Counted from the first letter of the stretch, positions 1 through 6,588 are shown. The stretch is 37,248 nt of DNA from Gammaproteobacteria bacterium (GCA_030426265.1 JAUHYP010000029.1:1-37248), one strand, 5' to 3'. The notes: a model not told the origin generated them from the letters alone. A program made the numbers and translations.

Positions 1-1003
1 CACGGTCACCGGCGCAGGTGCTCGCGCCTTTGACCTTCACGTTGTCGAAGCTGATCACTTCATACCCAGCAGAATCCAGCACGAACACGGTAGCGAAACC
101 GCAGCTCATGGAGATTTCCATGGAGAGGTCGCCATTGACCGTAACTGCGAAGGCTTCTTTTCCGGTGCCTCCGCCGACGACCAGGGTGCGAGCGCCAGTG
201 CCTCCACCGACAACTTCGACGCCAGTGCCGCCGCCCACGACCTCGGTGCCGGTGCCGCCGCCCACAACCTCGGTGCCGGTGCCGCCGCCTACTACCTGAG
301 TGCCGGTGCCACCACCCACAACCTGGGTACCGGTGCCGCCGCCTACTACCTGAGTGCCGGTGCCACCACCCACAACCTGGGTGCCAGTTCCGCCGCCAAC
401 AACTTGCGACTTGGACCCAGTACCGCCGCCAACTACGTTGACGCCAGTGCCACCACCGACAACTTTCGTCTTCGAACCTGTGCCGCCGCCAACTACGTTG
501 ACACCAGTACCGCCGCCGACGACATCAATTCCAGTACCACCACCGACGACTTCTTTGCCGGTGCCACCGCCAACCACGTTGACGCCAGTGCCACCACCAA
601 CAACCTCGGTGCCGGTGCCACCGCCAACAACTTGGTAGTTATTGGGAAGCTTCATCGAAACTTCTGTGAGGCTCATCGTTGAGTACGCACCATCTGATGC
701 GCCGATGCCCACGAAAATAGATCCATCAATTGACCAAGAAGCAGTCACGATGTTGTTATCGAGAACAAGTTGCAATTCACCGAACGGGGATTTGGTCTCG
801 GCGTTCGCTCCTGATGCAAATGCCATTGCAGCAAGAGAACAAGCCAAGAATCCACGGCGAATACCCGTGCCCGACTTCTCAATTCCGGTGCCGGATTTCT
901 CAATGCCAGTGCCAGCTCTTTCGATCCCAGTCCCGGATTTCTCAATTCCAGTGCCAGACTTTTCAATGCCAGTTCCGCTTTTTTCAATGTACCAACGAGT
1001 CAT
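1..1003 (-). CDS. Two-array repeat protein with internal Tat-like signal (3' end outside window)
   Basis: An open frame of 334 codons starts at ATG 1003-1001 and has no stop before the window edge. Residues 6-47 are six copies of a 7-residue unit (IEKSGTG, one IERAGTG). Next comes RRGFLACSLAAMAFASGANA (49-68), which looks like a twin-arginine signal with an ANA|E cleavage site. About 55 residues of mature domain follow (from ETKSPFGELQ), then 17 copies of VVGGGTG with two- to four-residue linkers (TE, TQ, VN, KE, SKTK), then a non-repeat segment with two Cys. Codons differ between copies, which argues for selection on protein sequence. AGGAG lies just upstream of the start, inside the end of the DUF6502-like gene two bases away, so the two are very likely co-translated. 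Function is unknown. An exported or surface protein with a beta-solenoid-like repeat region is inference. The frame is certain, the role is not. Confidence 0.85.
   Translation of the reverse strand, partial: MTRWYIEKSGTGIEKSGTGIEKSGTGIERAGTGIEKSGTGIEKSGTGIRRGFLACSLAAMAFASGANAETKSPFGELQLVLDNNIVTASWSIDGSIFVGIGASDGAYSTMSLTEVSMKLPNNYQVVGGGTGTEVVGGGTGVNVVGGGTGKEVVGGGTGIDVVGGGTGVNVVGGGTGSKTKVVGGGTGVNVVGGGTGSKSQVVGGGTGTQVVGGGTGTQVVGGGTGTQVVGGGTGTQVVGGGTGTEVVGGGTGTEVVGGGTGVEVVGGGTGARTLVVGGGTGKEAFAVTVNGDLSMEISMSCGFATVFVLDSAGYEVISFDNVKVKGASTCAGDR
161..631 (-). repeat. 17-copy VVGGGTG coding repeat array
   Basis: Seventeen units encode VVGGGTG plus a linker. Most have a 27-bp period (9 residues); three have a 33-bp period (linkers SKTK, SKSQ, ARTL). 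In the middle, about 288-341 and 342-395 are nearly identical 54-bp blocks covering two units each, a sign of recent tandem duplication. The opposite strand reads as proline-rich PVPPPTT frames, which are shadows. Confidence 0.9.
800..862 (-). other. Internal twin-arginine-like signal sequence
   Basis: Residues 48-68 of the repeat protein show Arg-Arg-Gly-Phe-Leu followed by a mildly hydrophobic Ala/Leu/Met/Phe stretch and ANA before Glu. This matches the RRxFL core of a Tat signal. It is unusual in starting nearly 50 residues from the N-terminus. A Sec signal with a long N-region is the alternative. Confidence 0.55.
863..988 (-). repeat. Six 21-bp coding repeats (7-residue unit IEKSGTG)
   Basis: Six consecutive 21-bp units encode residues 6-47 of the repeat protein. 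Five read IEKSGTG and one IERAGTG. Codons vary (GAA/GAG, AAA/AAG, AGC/TCT/TCC/TCG), so the array is old or held at protein level. It lies before the export signal, so it would be a cytoplasmic or cleaved N-terminal extension if the signal is processed. Confidence 0.9.
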
Positions 1004-1005
1004 CA

Positions 1006-1797
1006 CTATTCTCCTGTTACGTCGCTAACTTCATTGTCATGGTCTCCCCACTGGTACCACCCGATACCGACTGTGAGTTGACCTGGTTGCTTGGTTGGTT
1101 CCTCGAATTTTTCGAGGAGGGCTTCGCCTTCTTTGATCTGTTTATGGAGCAGATCTCTAGCTTCGAGGCGAAATTCTCTGTATCTCTGAGGCGAGAGTCG
1201 GTATGTCCATCGACCCTGCTGTGGTACGCGCTCTTCAGGCGGAGCGCTCATATTGTGGATTCCCGCGCTCATTACTCGCGATGATTCCAGAATCGTAATG
1301 TCGGTAAGTTTTGCCTTGTCACTTCCGATTGGCGTGTACTCGAGAGAGATCAATTCGACCTCTTGAATTGCTCCCTCGATGATTCGAATGGTGTTGGACC
1401 TTTGGAGTCGGTCCAGAACCGTTTTGACAGTTACATTTCTGCCGATCGCTCTGAGTACCAAACCCTGGAAAGTCCTTCCTTTTCCTTCGATCGGCAGGAT
1501 TGCAGGCTCTCCAGTTTCTGAATCCAAAAAGAAGGAATCGCTGGACCACATGTCGATCAACGTGTACTCAGGCGAGACATGCTGAGGCTCAACCGAAGGG
1601 TCGCAGTTTCTTTCAAGAACTGAAGTCACAACTCGAGTGTCTAGCCCAGTGATTAGGGCGAGCGCAGACTTCGTGGGTTTAGAGCCGCTTCGCTCTAGTT
1701 TTTTGACGCCCTCTTCGACATAGATCGAACGGAGCATTTCAACTAGAGCGGGAAACGACACCGTTCCCACGAGTAGACGGACGACTTTTCTAAGCAA
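1006..1797 (-). CDS. DUF6502-like protein
   Basis: The reported start TTG at 1797 gives 263 residues. The N-terminal helical part (LRKVVRLLVG..FPALVEMLRSIYVEEG) followed by KPTKSALALITGLDTRVV resembles the DUF6502 pattern as I recall it, a possible helix-turn-helix-like segment; no function is established for that family. The C-terminal half ends with a basic helical region (YREFRLEARDLLHKQIKEG) and a short GWYQWGD tail. The frame stays open upstream for another 28 or so codons (about 1880), encoding a fitting helix (SIAEVLPLL), so the true start is probably upstream of 1797 at a non-ATG codon; no convincing Shine-Dalgarno site settles it. The stop lies two bases before the repeat-protein start, so the two form one operon. 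Confidence 0.7.
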   Translation of the reverse strand: MLRKVVRLLVGTVSFPALVEMLRSIYVEEGVKKLERSGSKPTKSALALITGLDTRVVTSVLERNCDPSVEPQHVSPEYTLIDMWSSDSFFLDSETGEPAILPIEGKGRTFQGLVLRAIGRNVTVKTVLDRLQRSNTIRIIEGAIQEVELISLEYTPIGSDKAKLTDITILESSRVMSAGIHNMSAPPEERVPQQGRWTYRLSPQRYREFRLEARDLLHKQIKEGEALLEKFEEPTKQPGQLTVGIGWYQWGDHDNEVSDVTGE

Positions 1798-2159
1798 CAG
1801 CGGAAGAACTTCAGCTATTGACTTAGCGTCTCCAGAAAGACTGATCTTGTTTTCCAGTGGTCTGCCCGATTCAAGTTGCTATACACAAACTTCTTCCACT
1901 TCGATCGAGAAGAGGTTTTTGCAGGGCGAGCGAACTCGCACGGCGTTTCCTCACGATCGAAATCCGTTTCGTGCATCCCCAGTGCCGCAGACCACCAAGG
2001 TAGGTTGTGCGGAAGAGGGCGTCCTTTTTCCGCTGGGACGCACTCTGCCACCCGATAGGGTAGCCACTTATTCAAGGACTTGCACGTACTATTTCAGAGG
2101 CTTTCGCCTCAACGGTCTTTCGAGCCTGCCAGGGTTTCCGCTGAGAACGCCCTGGCTGA
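1798..2159. other. Gap between DUF6502-like gene and the leftward Csr-type RNA
   Basis: About 360 bases without a convincing gene. It contains the likely 5' extension of the DUF6502-like frame (to about 1880), a 7-bp inverted repeat GCCAGGG/CCCTGGC (2128-2134 and 2150-2156), and presumably the operon promoter. An 86-codon leftward frame with a TTG start has no Shine-Dalgarno site and nothing recognisable in it, so I do not call it a gene. Base composition is less GC-rich than the rest of the window. Confidence 0.4.
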
Positions 2160-2163
2160 CGTT

Positions 2164-2194
2164 AAAAAAGGTGCCCACACTCCTTGTGGGCACC
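2164..2194 (-). terminator. Intrinsic terminator of leftward Csr-type RNA
   Basis: A perfect 10-bp stem GGTGCCCACA/TGTGGGCACC (2170-2179 and 2185-2194) is followed on the minus strand by six U (A tract 2164-2169). The loop read on the minus strand is AGGAG, so the terminator itself is a potential CsrA site. Confidence 0.9.
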
Positions 2195-2521
2195 GTTCGC
2201 AGAGCGGGAAAAAGGCACCATCCCGCATACTTCGAGCGTCCCTGCTCGTGACGCGGACTTCCTGTCCGCCAACCCTACTTCTCTACTTGCAATCGTCCTG
2301 ATCGAAACCGGCTCCGCCGGGTGTTCCGCTTGGTCTCGCGGTATGGCGCTTCCTTGCGCCCCTTATCAATCCCTTGTCGTTTCGATCCCCTTCCAATCAG
2401 TTGCCCAACCATCCTGTCGGGCTCTGATGGCTCCGTTCCCTGGAGCCCCGGCCAGGCCACCTTCCGTAAACCTTCCAGTGGCTATTTCCGACCTTGGAAG
2501 CGAGATTAACAGCTATAGCCA
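2164..2521 (-). ncRNA. CsrB/RsmB-like regulatory RNA (leftward)
   Basis: The minus strand carries about 18 GGA triplets in roughly 350 nt, many in loops of short GC-rich hairpins. These are GGCGC[AAGGAA]GCGCC (2345-2360), GCGGAC[AGGAA]GTCCGC (2253-2269), CGAGC[AGGGAC]GCTCG (2233-2248), GCTCC[AGGGAAC]GGAGC (2430-2446), CCCGAC[AGGATG]GTTGGG (2404-2421), and a 10-bp terminator stem with AGGAG in its loop followed by six U. This is the architecture of CsrA/RsmA-sequestering RNAs; E. coli CsrB is of similar size and GGA count. Family knowledge predicts it titrates CsrA. The start near 2521 is inferred from a TATAGA box at 2528-2533 and could be off by a few tens of bases. No plausible protein frame covers the region. 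Confidence 0.8.
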
Positions 2522-2617
2522 CTGGCGTCTATAGCCATTTTTGTTTTTAGCCGAAAAAGTATTTAGACGATTTTGCATTTAGACACTTGTGTATTTAGCC
2601 AGAGTTGGCTATAGTAG
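2506..2617. repeat. Seven tandem 16-bp imperfect repeats between the two Csr-type RNAs
   Basis: The segment divides exactly into seven 16-bp units. Their right ends read CTATAGCCA, CTATAGCCA, TTTTAGCCG, ATTTAGACG, ATTTAGACA, ATTTAGCCA and GCTATAGTAG; the left halves are degenerate. Rough consensus is NNNNNGNNTWTAGCCA. The last unit contains the proposed -10 box of the rightward RNA, and unit 2 contains a TATAGA box on the minus strand. An operator array for a regulator of both RNAs is the simplest reading. Iterons are less likely, with no replication gene nearby. Confidence 0.75.
2587..2615 (+). promoter_or_regulatory. Proposed sigma-70 promoter of rightward Csr-type RNA
   Basis: TTGTGT (2587-2592), a 17-bp spacer and TATAGT (2610-2615) sit immediately before the first GGA hairpin, predicting a start near 2622. 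Both boxes lie inside the 16-bp repeat array. No palindromic GacA-type site (TGTAAG-N6-CTTACA) is visible. Confidence 0.6.
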
Positions 2618-2621
2618 TTTC

Positions 2622-2806
2622 CAACGAGGGACGAGAAGGGCATGGATTGGCCCATCTCACTGGCAGAAGGACCTGCCAATCAGCAGAGGGATCTGCGGGG
2701 CGTAAGGAAACGCTTTGACTTCGTTGCAAGGAAGCAGTTAGCGGGTGGCGACACGTCCGCAGGGCGGCTCGGGACATCAAGGATGATGTTCCGGCCGCTT
2801 TTTTTT
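2622..2806 (+). ncRNA. RsmY/RsmZ/CsrC-like regulatory RNA (rightward)
   Basis: About 185 nt made of consecutive small hairpins with GGA in the loop: GGGC[ATGGATTG]GCCC (2638-2653), GGCAG[AAGGAC]CTGCC (2662-2677), GCAGA[GGGA]TCTGC (2683-2696), GCGT[AAGGAA]ACGC (2700-2713), TTGC[AAGGAA]GCAG with one G-U pair (2724-2737), and ACATCA[AGGA]TGATGT (2774-2789). A further GGA lies in the single-stranded 5' end (2629-2631). The last hairpin is the apex of the terminator. The size and loop motifs match RsmZ/RsmY/CsrC RNAs that bind CsrA/RsmA dimers. It is divergent from the larger RNA and shares its upstream array. Confidence 0.82.
2764..2806 (+). terminator. Intrinsic terminator of rightward Csr-type RNA
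   Basis: A long stem GCGGC-CGG-ACATCA/TGATGT-CCG-GCCGC with single-base bulges (2764-2798) is followed by eight U (2799-2806). The loop AGGA is a CsrA-type motif. Confidence 0.88.
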
Positions 2807-2849
2807 GGGCGTCAGAAATGGCCGGGGAGGGTGGCCGTGAACTGTGGAA

Positions 2850-3362
2850 TCAGGCCGGACCGGGATTCAGGTGGCCGCAAACGCCGCAACGACGCAGGGA
2901 CTCGTCGCCGAAGTACCGATCGAACACGGCGGCGAACTGGGTCTCGATGTCGGTGAGTTCGAAGTATTCTTCGTAGAGCTTGTTGGAACAGCGTTCGCAA
3001 TACCACAGCAGGCCGTCTTTCTCACCCGGGCTGCGCTCGCGTTCGATGACCAGGCCCACGGTGTTCTCGAACCGTTGCGGCGAGTGCGGCACCCGTGGCG
3101 GCAACAGGAAGACTTCACCCTCGCGGATCGGAATGTCGCGAATCACCCCGTTCTCCACCACGCGCAAATTCATGTCGCCTTCGAGCTGGTAGAAGAACTC
3201 GGGGCCTTCATCCCAGTGAAAGTCGCTGCGGGCATTGGGCCCGCCGACCACCATGCAGATGAACGCCCCGTCCCGCCAGATGACCTTGTTGCCGACCGGT
3301 GGCTTCAGCAGGTGCCGGTTGGCGGCAATCCAGGCTTCGAGGTCGATGGGCATTCCCAACAT
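2850..3362 (-). CDS. nbaC: 3-hydroxyanthranilate 3,4-dioxygenase
   Basis: 170 residues from ATG 3362, preceded by GGAGAG; the start at 3353 (MPIDLEAW) is also possible. It opens the ring of 3-hydroxyanthranilate, the step leading to quinolinate in the kynurenine route to NAD or in tryptophan/2-nitrobenzoate degradation. It is a small cupin: His-Trp-Asp-Glu-Gly-Pro-Glu (metal His and Glu) and HSPQRF (second metal His) are present. The C-terminal rubredoxin-like pairs CERC and CGVC, which bind the structural iron of bacterial enzymes, are both intact. It follows asnS by about 19 bp on the same strand, so it is probably co-transcribed. No other kynurenine-pathway gene lies in the window. Confidence 0.92.
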   Translation of the reverse strand: MLGMPIDLEAWIAANRHLLKPPVGNKVIWRDGAFICMVVGGPNARSDFHWDEGPEFFYQLEGDMNLRVVENGVIRDIPIREGEVFLLPPRVPHSPQRFENTVGLVIERERSPGEKDGLLWYCERCSNKLYEEYFELTDIETQFAAVFDRYFGDESLRRCGVCGHLNPGPA

Positions 3363-3381
3363 GGTGGGGCGCGCTCTCCGT

Positions 3382-4782
3382 TCAGAAGTCGGCGCGCCCG
3401 GGCGTGCGCGGGTAAGGGATCGCATCACGGATGTTGCCCATGCCGGTCACGTAGTTCACCAGGCGCTCGAAGCCCAGACCAAACCCGGCGTGAGGAACCG
3501 TGCCGTAACGACGCAGGTCCAGGTACCACTCGTAGGGCTCCTTTTCCAGGCCGAGCTCGTCCATGCGACGCTCGAGTACGTCCAGTCGTTCCTCGCGCTG
3601 GGCGCCGCCGATGATCTCTCCGATGCCCGGCGCCAGCACGTCCATGGCCGCCACCGTTCGACCGTCGTCGCTAAGGCGCATATAAAAGGCCTTGATCTCG
3701 GTCGGGTAGTTGCGAACGATCACCGGAGACTTGAAATGCTCTTCGGTGAGATAGCGCTCGTGCTCGGTCTGCAGGTCCAGGCCCCATTCAGGCTTGAATT
3801 CGAACTTACGACCCGAGGCCTTAAGGATGTCGATGGCTTCGGCGTAGTCAATCCGCACGAATTCGGAATCGAGGACATCGCGCAGGCGGCTGATCGCCGT
3901 CGGCTCGATGCGCTGTTCGAAGAACGCCATGTCGTCCGGGCATTCCTCGAGTACGGCCGCGAAAATGTACTTGAGGAAATCTTCCGCCAGGTCCGCCAGG
4001 TCGTCGAGGTCGGCGAAGGCGATCTCCGGCTCCACCATCCAGAACTCCGCGAGGTGGCGGCTGGTGTTGGAGTTCTCCGCGCGGAATGTCGGGCCGAAGG
4101 TATACACCTTGCTCATGGACAGGCAATAGGCCTCGACGTTGAGCTGGCCGGATACCGTAAGAAAGGTCTCGCGGCCGAAAAAGTCCTCGCTGAAGTCCAC
4201 CTCGCCGTTGTCACGGCGGGGCAGATTGGCCAGGTCCAGGGTGCTCACCCGGAACATGTGCCCGGCGCCCTCGGCGTCGGAGCCGGTGATGATCGGTGTG
4301 TTGATCCAGTAGTAGCCCCGCTCGTGGTAGAAGCGGTGGATGGCCTGGGCGCAGGCGTGCCGTACACGCGTCACGGCGCCAAAGGTGTTGGTCCGGGGTC
4401 GCAGGTGTCCCACTTCGCGCAGAAACTCGAAGCTGTGCTGCTTGGGCTGGATCGGGTAGTGGTCCGGGTCGCTGACCCAGCCCAGCACGTCGACCCGCTC
4501 GGCCTGGACCTCGAAGGCCTGGCCGCGGCCTTTCGATTCGACCAGCGTACCGGTGCAGCGCACGGCGCAACCGCTGGTCAGTTTCTGGATGTCACTCGCG
4601 TAATTGTCCAGGTCGGCGGGGGCCACGACCTGGATGGGGTGAAAACACGAACCGTCGGAGACGTGGATGAACGAAAAACCCGCCTTGGAGTCGCGACGGG
4701 TTCGAACCCACCCCTCCACGGTCACGGGTGCGCCCACCGGTACGTCGCCGGCGAGGGCTTGTTTGATGCTGGTCGGGGACAT
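3382..4782 (-). CDS. asnS: Asparagine--tRNA ligase
   Basis: 466 residues from ATG 4782 ([10 protein letters not shown]), the same length as the E. coli enzyme; the longer open frame upstream lacks family sequence. The enzyme charges tRNA-Asn with asparagine in the cytoplasm. An N-terminal OB-fold anticodon-binding domain (about 15-110, [12 protein letters not shown]) is followed by the class II catalytic core: [12 protein letters not shown] (motif 2) and GFGLGFERL (motif 3), ending in [16 protein letters not shown] as is typical. It is the first gene of a leftward unit with the dioxygenase gene and is divergent from iscA. Its presence implies direct Asn-tRNA synthesis rather than only transamidation. 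Confidence 0.97.
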   Translation of the reverse strand: MSPTSIKQALAGDVPVGAPVTVEGWVRTRRDSKAGFSFIHVSDGSCFHPIQVVAPADLDNYASDIQKLTSGCAVRCTGTLVESKGRGQAFEVQAERVDVLGWVSDPDHYPIQPKQHSFEFLREVGHLRPRTNTFGAVTRVRHACAQAIHRFYHERGYYWINTPIITGSDAEGAGHMFRVSTLDLANLPRRDNGEVDFSEDFFGRETFLTVSGQLNVEAYCLSMSKVYTFGPTFRAENSNTSRHLAEFWMVEPEIAFADLDDLADLAEDFLKYIFAAVLEECPDDMAFFEQRIEPTAISRLRDVLDSEFVRIDYAEAIDILKASGRKFEFKPEWGLDLQTEHERYLTEEHFKSPVIVRNYPTEIKAFYMRLSDDGRTVAAMDVLAPGIGEIIGGAQREERLDVLERRMDELGLEKEPYEWYLDLRRYGTVPHAGFGLGFERLVNYVTGMGNIRDAIPYPRTPGRADF

Positions 4783-4791
4783 GCTGCTTGC

Positions 4792-4821
4792 TTGAATCAA
4801 TGGCGGAAGGCCACAGATAAT
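4792..4821 (+). promoter_or_regulatory. Proposed iscA promoter
   Basis: TTGAAT (4792-4797), an 18-bp spacer and GATAAT (4816-4821), about 70 bp upstream of iscA. The leader then carries a 7-bp inverted repeat ACGCCGC/GCGGCGT near 4853-4869. No IscR-type site could be assigned with confidence. Confidence 0.5.
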
Positions 4822-4845
4822 AAAGCACCCACCGGGGTGCGTCAG
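4817..4845 (-). promoter_or_regulatory. Proposed asnS promoter
   Basis: On the minus strand CTGACG (4845-4840), a 17-bp spacer and TATTAT (4822-4817) lie about 35 bp upstream of the asnS ATG. The -10 box overlaps the -10 box of the divergent iscA promoter. Confidence 0.5.
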
Positions 4846-4890
4846 CACCCCCGACGCCGCGTTGCGGCGTTGACCCTACAGGAGCCTCGA

Positions 4891-5214
4891 ATGTCCATCC
4901 AACTCACCCCCATTGCGGCCGATCGCGTCCACCGATTCCTCGAGAAGGAAGGGGGCATCGCCCTGCGCGTGGGTGTCCGCAAGACGGGTTGTTCCGGCTG
5001 GGCCTACGTGGTCACGCTGGCGGAAACCGTCGAACCGGCAGACCACGTTTTCGAGGACCAGGGCGTGAAAGTCGTCGTGGACCCGGAAAGTCTGCCGTAC
5101 CTGGATGGTTCCACCATCGATTTCGTCACCGAGGGTCTCAACCGGACTTTCAAGTTCGACAACCCCAACGCCACCGAGGAATGCGGCTGCGGCGAGAGCT
5201 TCACCATCCAGTGA
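4891..5214 (+). CDS. iscA: Iron-sulfur cluster assembly protein IscA
   Basis: 107 residues from ATG 4891 with AGGAG at a good distance. A-type carrier that helps deliver Fe-S clusters to apoproteins. The three family cysteines are present with normal spacing: Cys34 in TGCSGWAY, and Cys98 and Cys100 in ECGCGESF. The sequence follows E. coli IscA closely over its whole length (VKVVVDPESLPYLDGSTIDF, FKFDNPNA); the GCSGWAYV context favours IscA over ErpA. It is not in an isc operon here: it stands alone between asnS (divergent) and the phosphatase gene 64 bp downstream. Confidence 0.93.
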   Translation: MSIQLTPIAADRVHRFLEKEGGIALRVGVRKTGCSGWAYVVTLAETVEPADHVFEDQGVKVVVDPESLPYLDGSTIDFVTEGLNRTFKFDNPNATEECGCGESFTIQ

Positions 5215-5278
5215 TGTGGTCCACCCAGCTGCAACGGTGTCGGCTGACCCAACGGCGTCGTTCCGTCATCAGCACGCC

Positions 5279-6550
5279 GTGACTTCCCAGCGTCCCCGGC
5301 AGCCGCCGAACGAAATCACCCGCGAATCCCTCGTTCGGATTCTCGAGATCATGCACCGCCTGGCGGCGCCCGAGGCCATGCCGGAGCTGCTGCGCGAGAT
5401 CATCGAGGTCGGCAAGGTGGCGATCGTCGCCGACACCGGGGTGCTCTGGCTCCGGGATCGCCGCAGCGGCCTCCTCAAAATGGTCGTTCCGTCACTGCCA
5501 CAACCCCCCATCCTGGAACCGGGGGAAGGCTGGGCAGGCGAATGCGCCCGGACCCTGGAAGTGAGCAACATCCCCGATTGCGCTGCCGACTCGAGATTCG
5601 AGGAACGCCCCGTACACGTCGGCGAAGTGGCCACCCGTTCGCTGCTCAACGTTCCCATCCTGGGCCAGGAGCGCGAGCTGTTGGGCGTCATGCAGTGGCT
5701 GGGCGCGGAAATCGGCCAGTTCGACGAGCACGATGAGTGGGTGGGGCCGGCGCTGGCCGCGCAGGCGGCGGTGGCAATCCAGCACGCCTACATGACCGAC
5801 GAGCTCCTGGCCAACGCCATCCTCGCGCGGGAAGTGGCCGTGGCGCGCGAAATCCAGCAGAGCACGCTGCCGCGAACCATGCCGAAGGTGCCCGGGTACG
5901 ACGTGTGCGGCAAATTCCTGCCCACGGACCATACCGGAGGCGACCTTTACGACCTGGTCATGCTCGACGGTCGCCTGTTCATGCTCCTGGGAGACGCCAC
6001 GGGCCACGGCTTCGGACCGGCCCTTTCCGCGACCCAGCTTCAGGCCATGCTGCGGGTCGCGTTCCGGCTGGGCGCGGACCTCGACCGGGCCTACTGCCAG
6101 GTCAACAACCAGATGGCCGAGGACCTGCCCGACGACCGGTTCATCACGGCCTTCATGGGCTTTCTCGATCCCGGGACCCACGAAGTGGAGTTCCACTCGG
6201 CCGGACAGGGGCCGATTCTTCATTTCACCGCCGCCGATGGCCAGTGTCACTGGCACAAGCCGACCAGCTTCCCGGTGGGCGTCATGGAACTGGATGCGCC
6301 GGAACATTCCCGGCGCCTGTCGCTGGCGCCGGGCGACATCCTCGCGCTGGTGTCCGACGGCATTTACGAGTTTTCCGATGCCCGGGAACGCGCGTTCGGC
6401 GAAAGTGGCGTGGCAGGGGTGTTCCAGGCGCACCACGAGCGGCCCATGGCCGATCTGGCCGATCGCCTGGTCGAGGCGGCGTTCGCATTCGGCGGCGACG
6501 TTCCCCAGGCCGACGACATCACGCTGGTGCTGGTGCGACGACTTCCCTGA
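5279..6550 (+). CDS. GAF-domain SpoIIE/RsbU-type serine phosphatase
   Basis: 423 residues from GTG 5279; an upstream in-frame GTG at 5237 is possible and neither has a good Shine-Dalgarno site. Residues about 20-190 form a GAF-like sensor (VADTGVLWLRDR, GWAGECARTLEV, SLLNVPILGQ). Residues about 195-423 are a PP2C-like SpoIIE domain with the metal-binding acidic motifs HTGGDLYDL, GDATGHG, VSDGIYEF and QADDITLVLV. In partner-switching systems such phosphatases dephosphorylate a STAS antagonist, freeing it to capture the RsbW-type kinase. Both partners are encoded directly downstream, which supports this role. The ligand of the GAF domain cannot be told. Confidence 0.9.
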   Translation: MTSQRPRQPPNEITRESLVRILEIMHRLAAPEAMPELLREIIEVGKVAIVADTGVLWLRDRRSGLLKMVVPSLPQPPILEPGEGWAGECARTLEVSNIPDCAADSRFEERPVHVGEVATRSLLNVPILGQERELLGVMQWLGAEIGQFDEHDEWVGPALAAQAAVAIQHAYMTDELLANAILAREVAVAREIQQSTLPRTMPKVPGYDVCGKFLPTDHTGGDLYDLVMLDGRLFMLLGDATGHGFGPALSATQLQAMLRVAFRLGADLDRAYCQVNNQMAEDLPDDRFITAFMGFLDPGTHEVEFHSAGQGPILHFTAADGQCHWHKPTSFPVGVMELDAPEHSRRLSLAPGDILALVSDGIYEFSDARERAFGESGVAGVFQAHHERPMADLADRLVEAAFAFGGDVPQADDITLVLVRRLP

Positions 6551-6558
6551 GGGGGCGC

Positions 6559-6588
6559 TTGGCCCCCCGGCGCGGTTGTGGCTACACT
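6559..6588 (+). promoter_or_regulatory. Proposed promoter before the RsbW-like gene
   Basis: TTGGCC (6559-6564), an 18-bp spacer and TACACT (6583-6588), in the 121-bp gap after the phosphatase gene. A 6-bp hairpin GGGGGC/GCCCCC (6551-6567) without a U tract overlaps its -35 box. This suggests the kinase/antagonist genes may also be transcribed separately. Confidence 0.4.

Noticed and set aside
161-631. CRISPR-like array of about 20-bp repeats with short spacers
   Set aside because: The period is mostly 27 bp, always a multiple of three, repeats differ at synonymous sites, and the whole array is one coding frame. No cas genes.
18-1028. Rightward frames of PVPPPTT and IPVPDFS repeats
   Set aside because: They are the complement of the leftward repeat arrays, carry no Shine-Dalgarno site, and the leftward frame has a start, RBS, signal sequence and operon partner.
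1815-2075. Leftward 86-codon frame upstream of the DUF6502-like gene
   Set aside because: TTG start, no Shine-Dalgarno site, no recognisable sequence, and it overlaps the likely N-terminal extension of the next gene in another frame.
2184-2534. Rightward 116-codon frame and leftward 61-codon frame (2275-2460)
   Set aside because: The region is better explained as a Csr-type RNA: conserved GGA hairpins and a terminator, no ribosome binding site or protein family.
2506-2617. Plasmid-type iteron origin
   Set aside because: No replication initiator gene or DnaA box cluster nearby, and the array coincides with promoters of two RNAs.
2642-2956. Rightward 104-codon frame beginning MDWPISLAEG
   Set aside because: It covers the second Csr-type RNA, runs through its terminator and into the antisense of the dioxygenase gene.
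3235-4890. Long rightward frame in front of iscA
   Set aside because: It is antisense to asnS and arises from GC-rich codon bias; only the last 107 codons are iscA, which has its own start and RBS.
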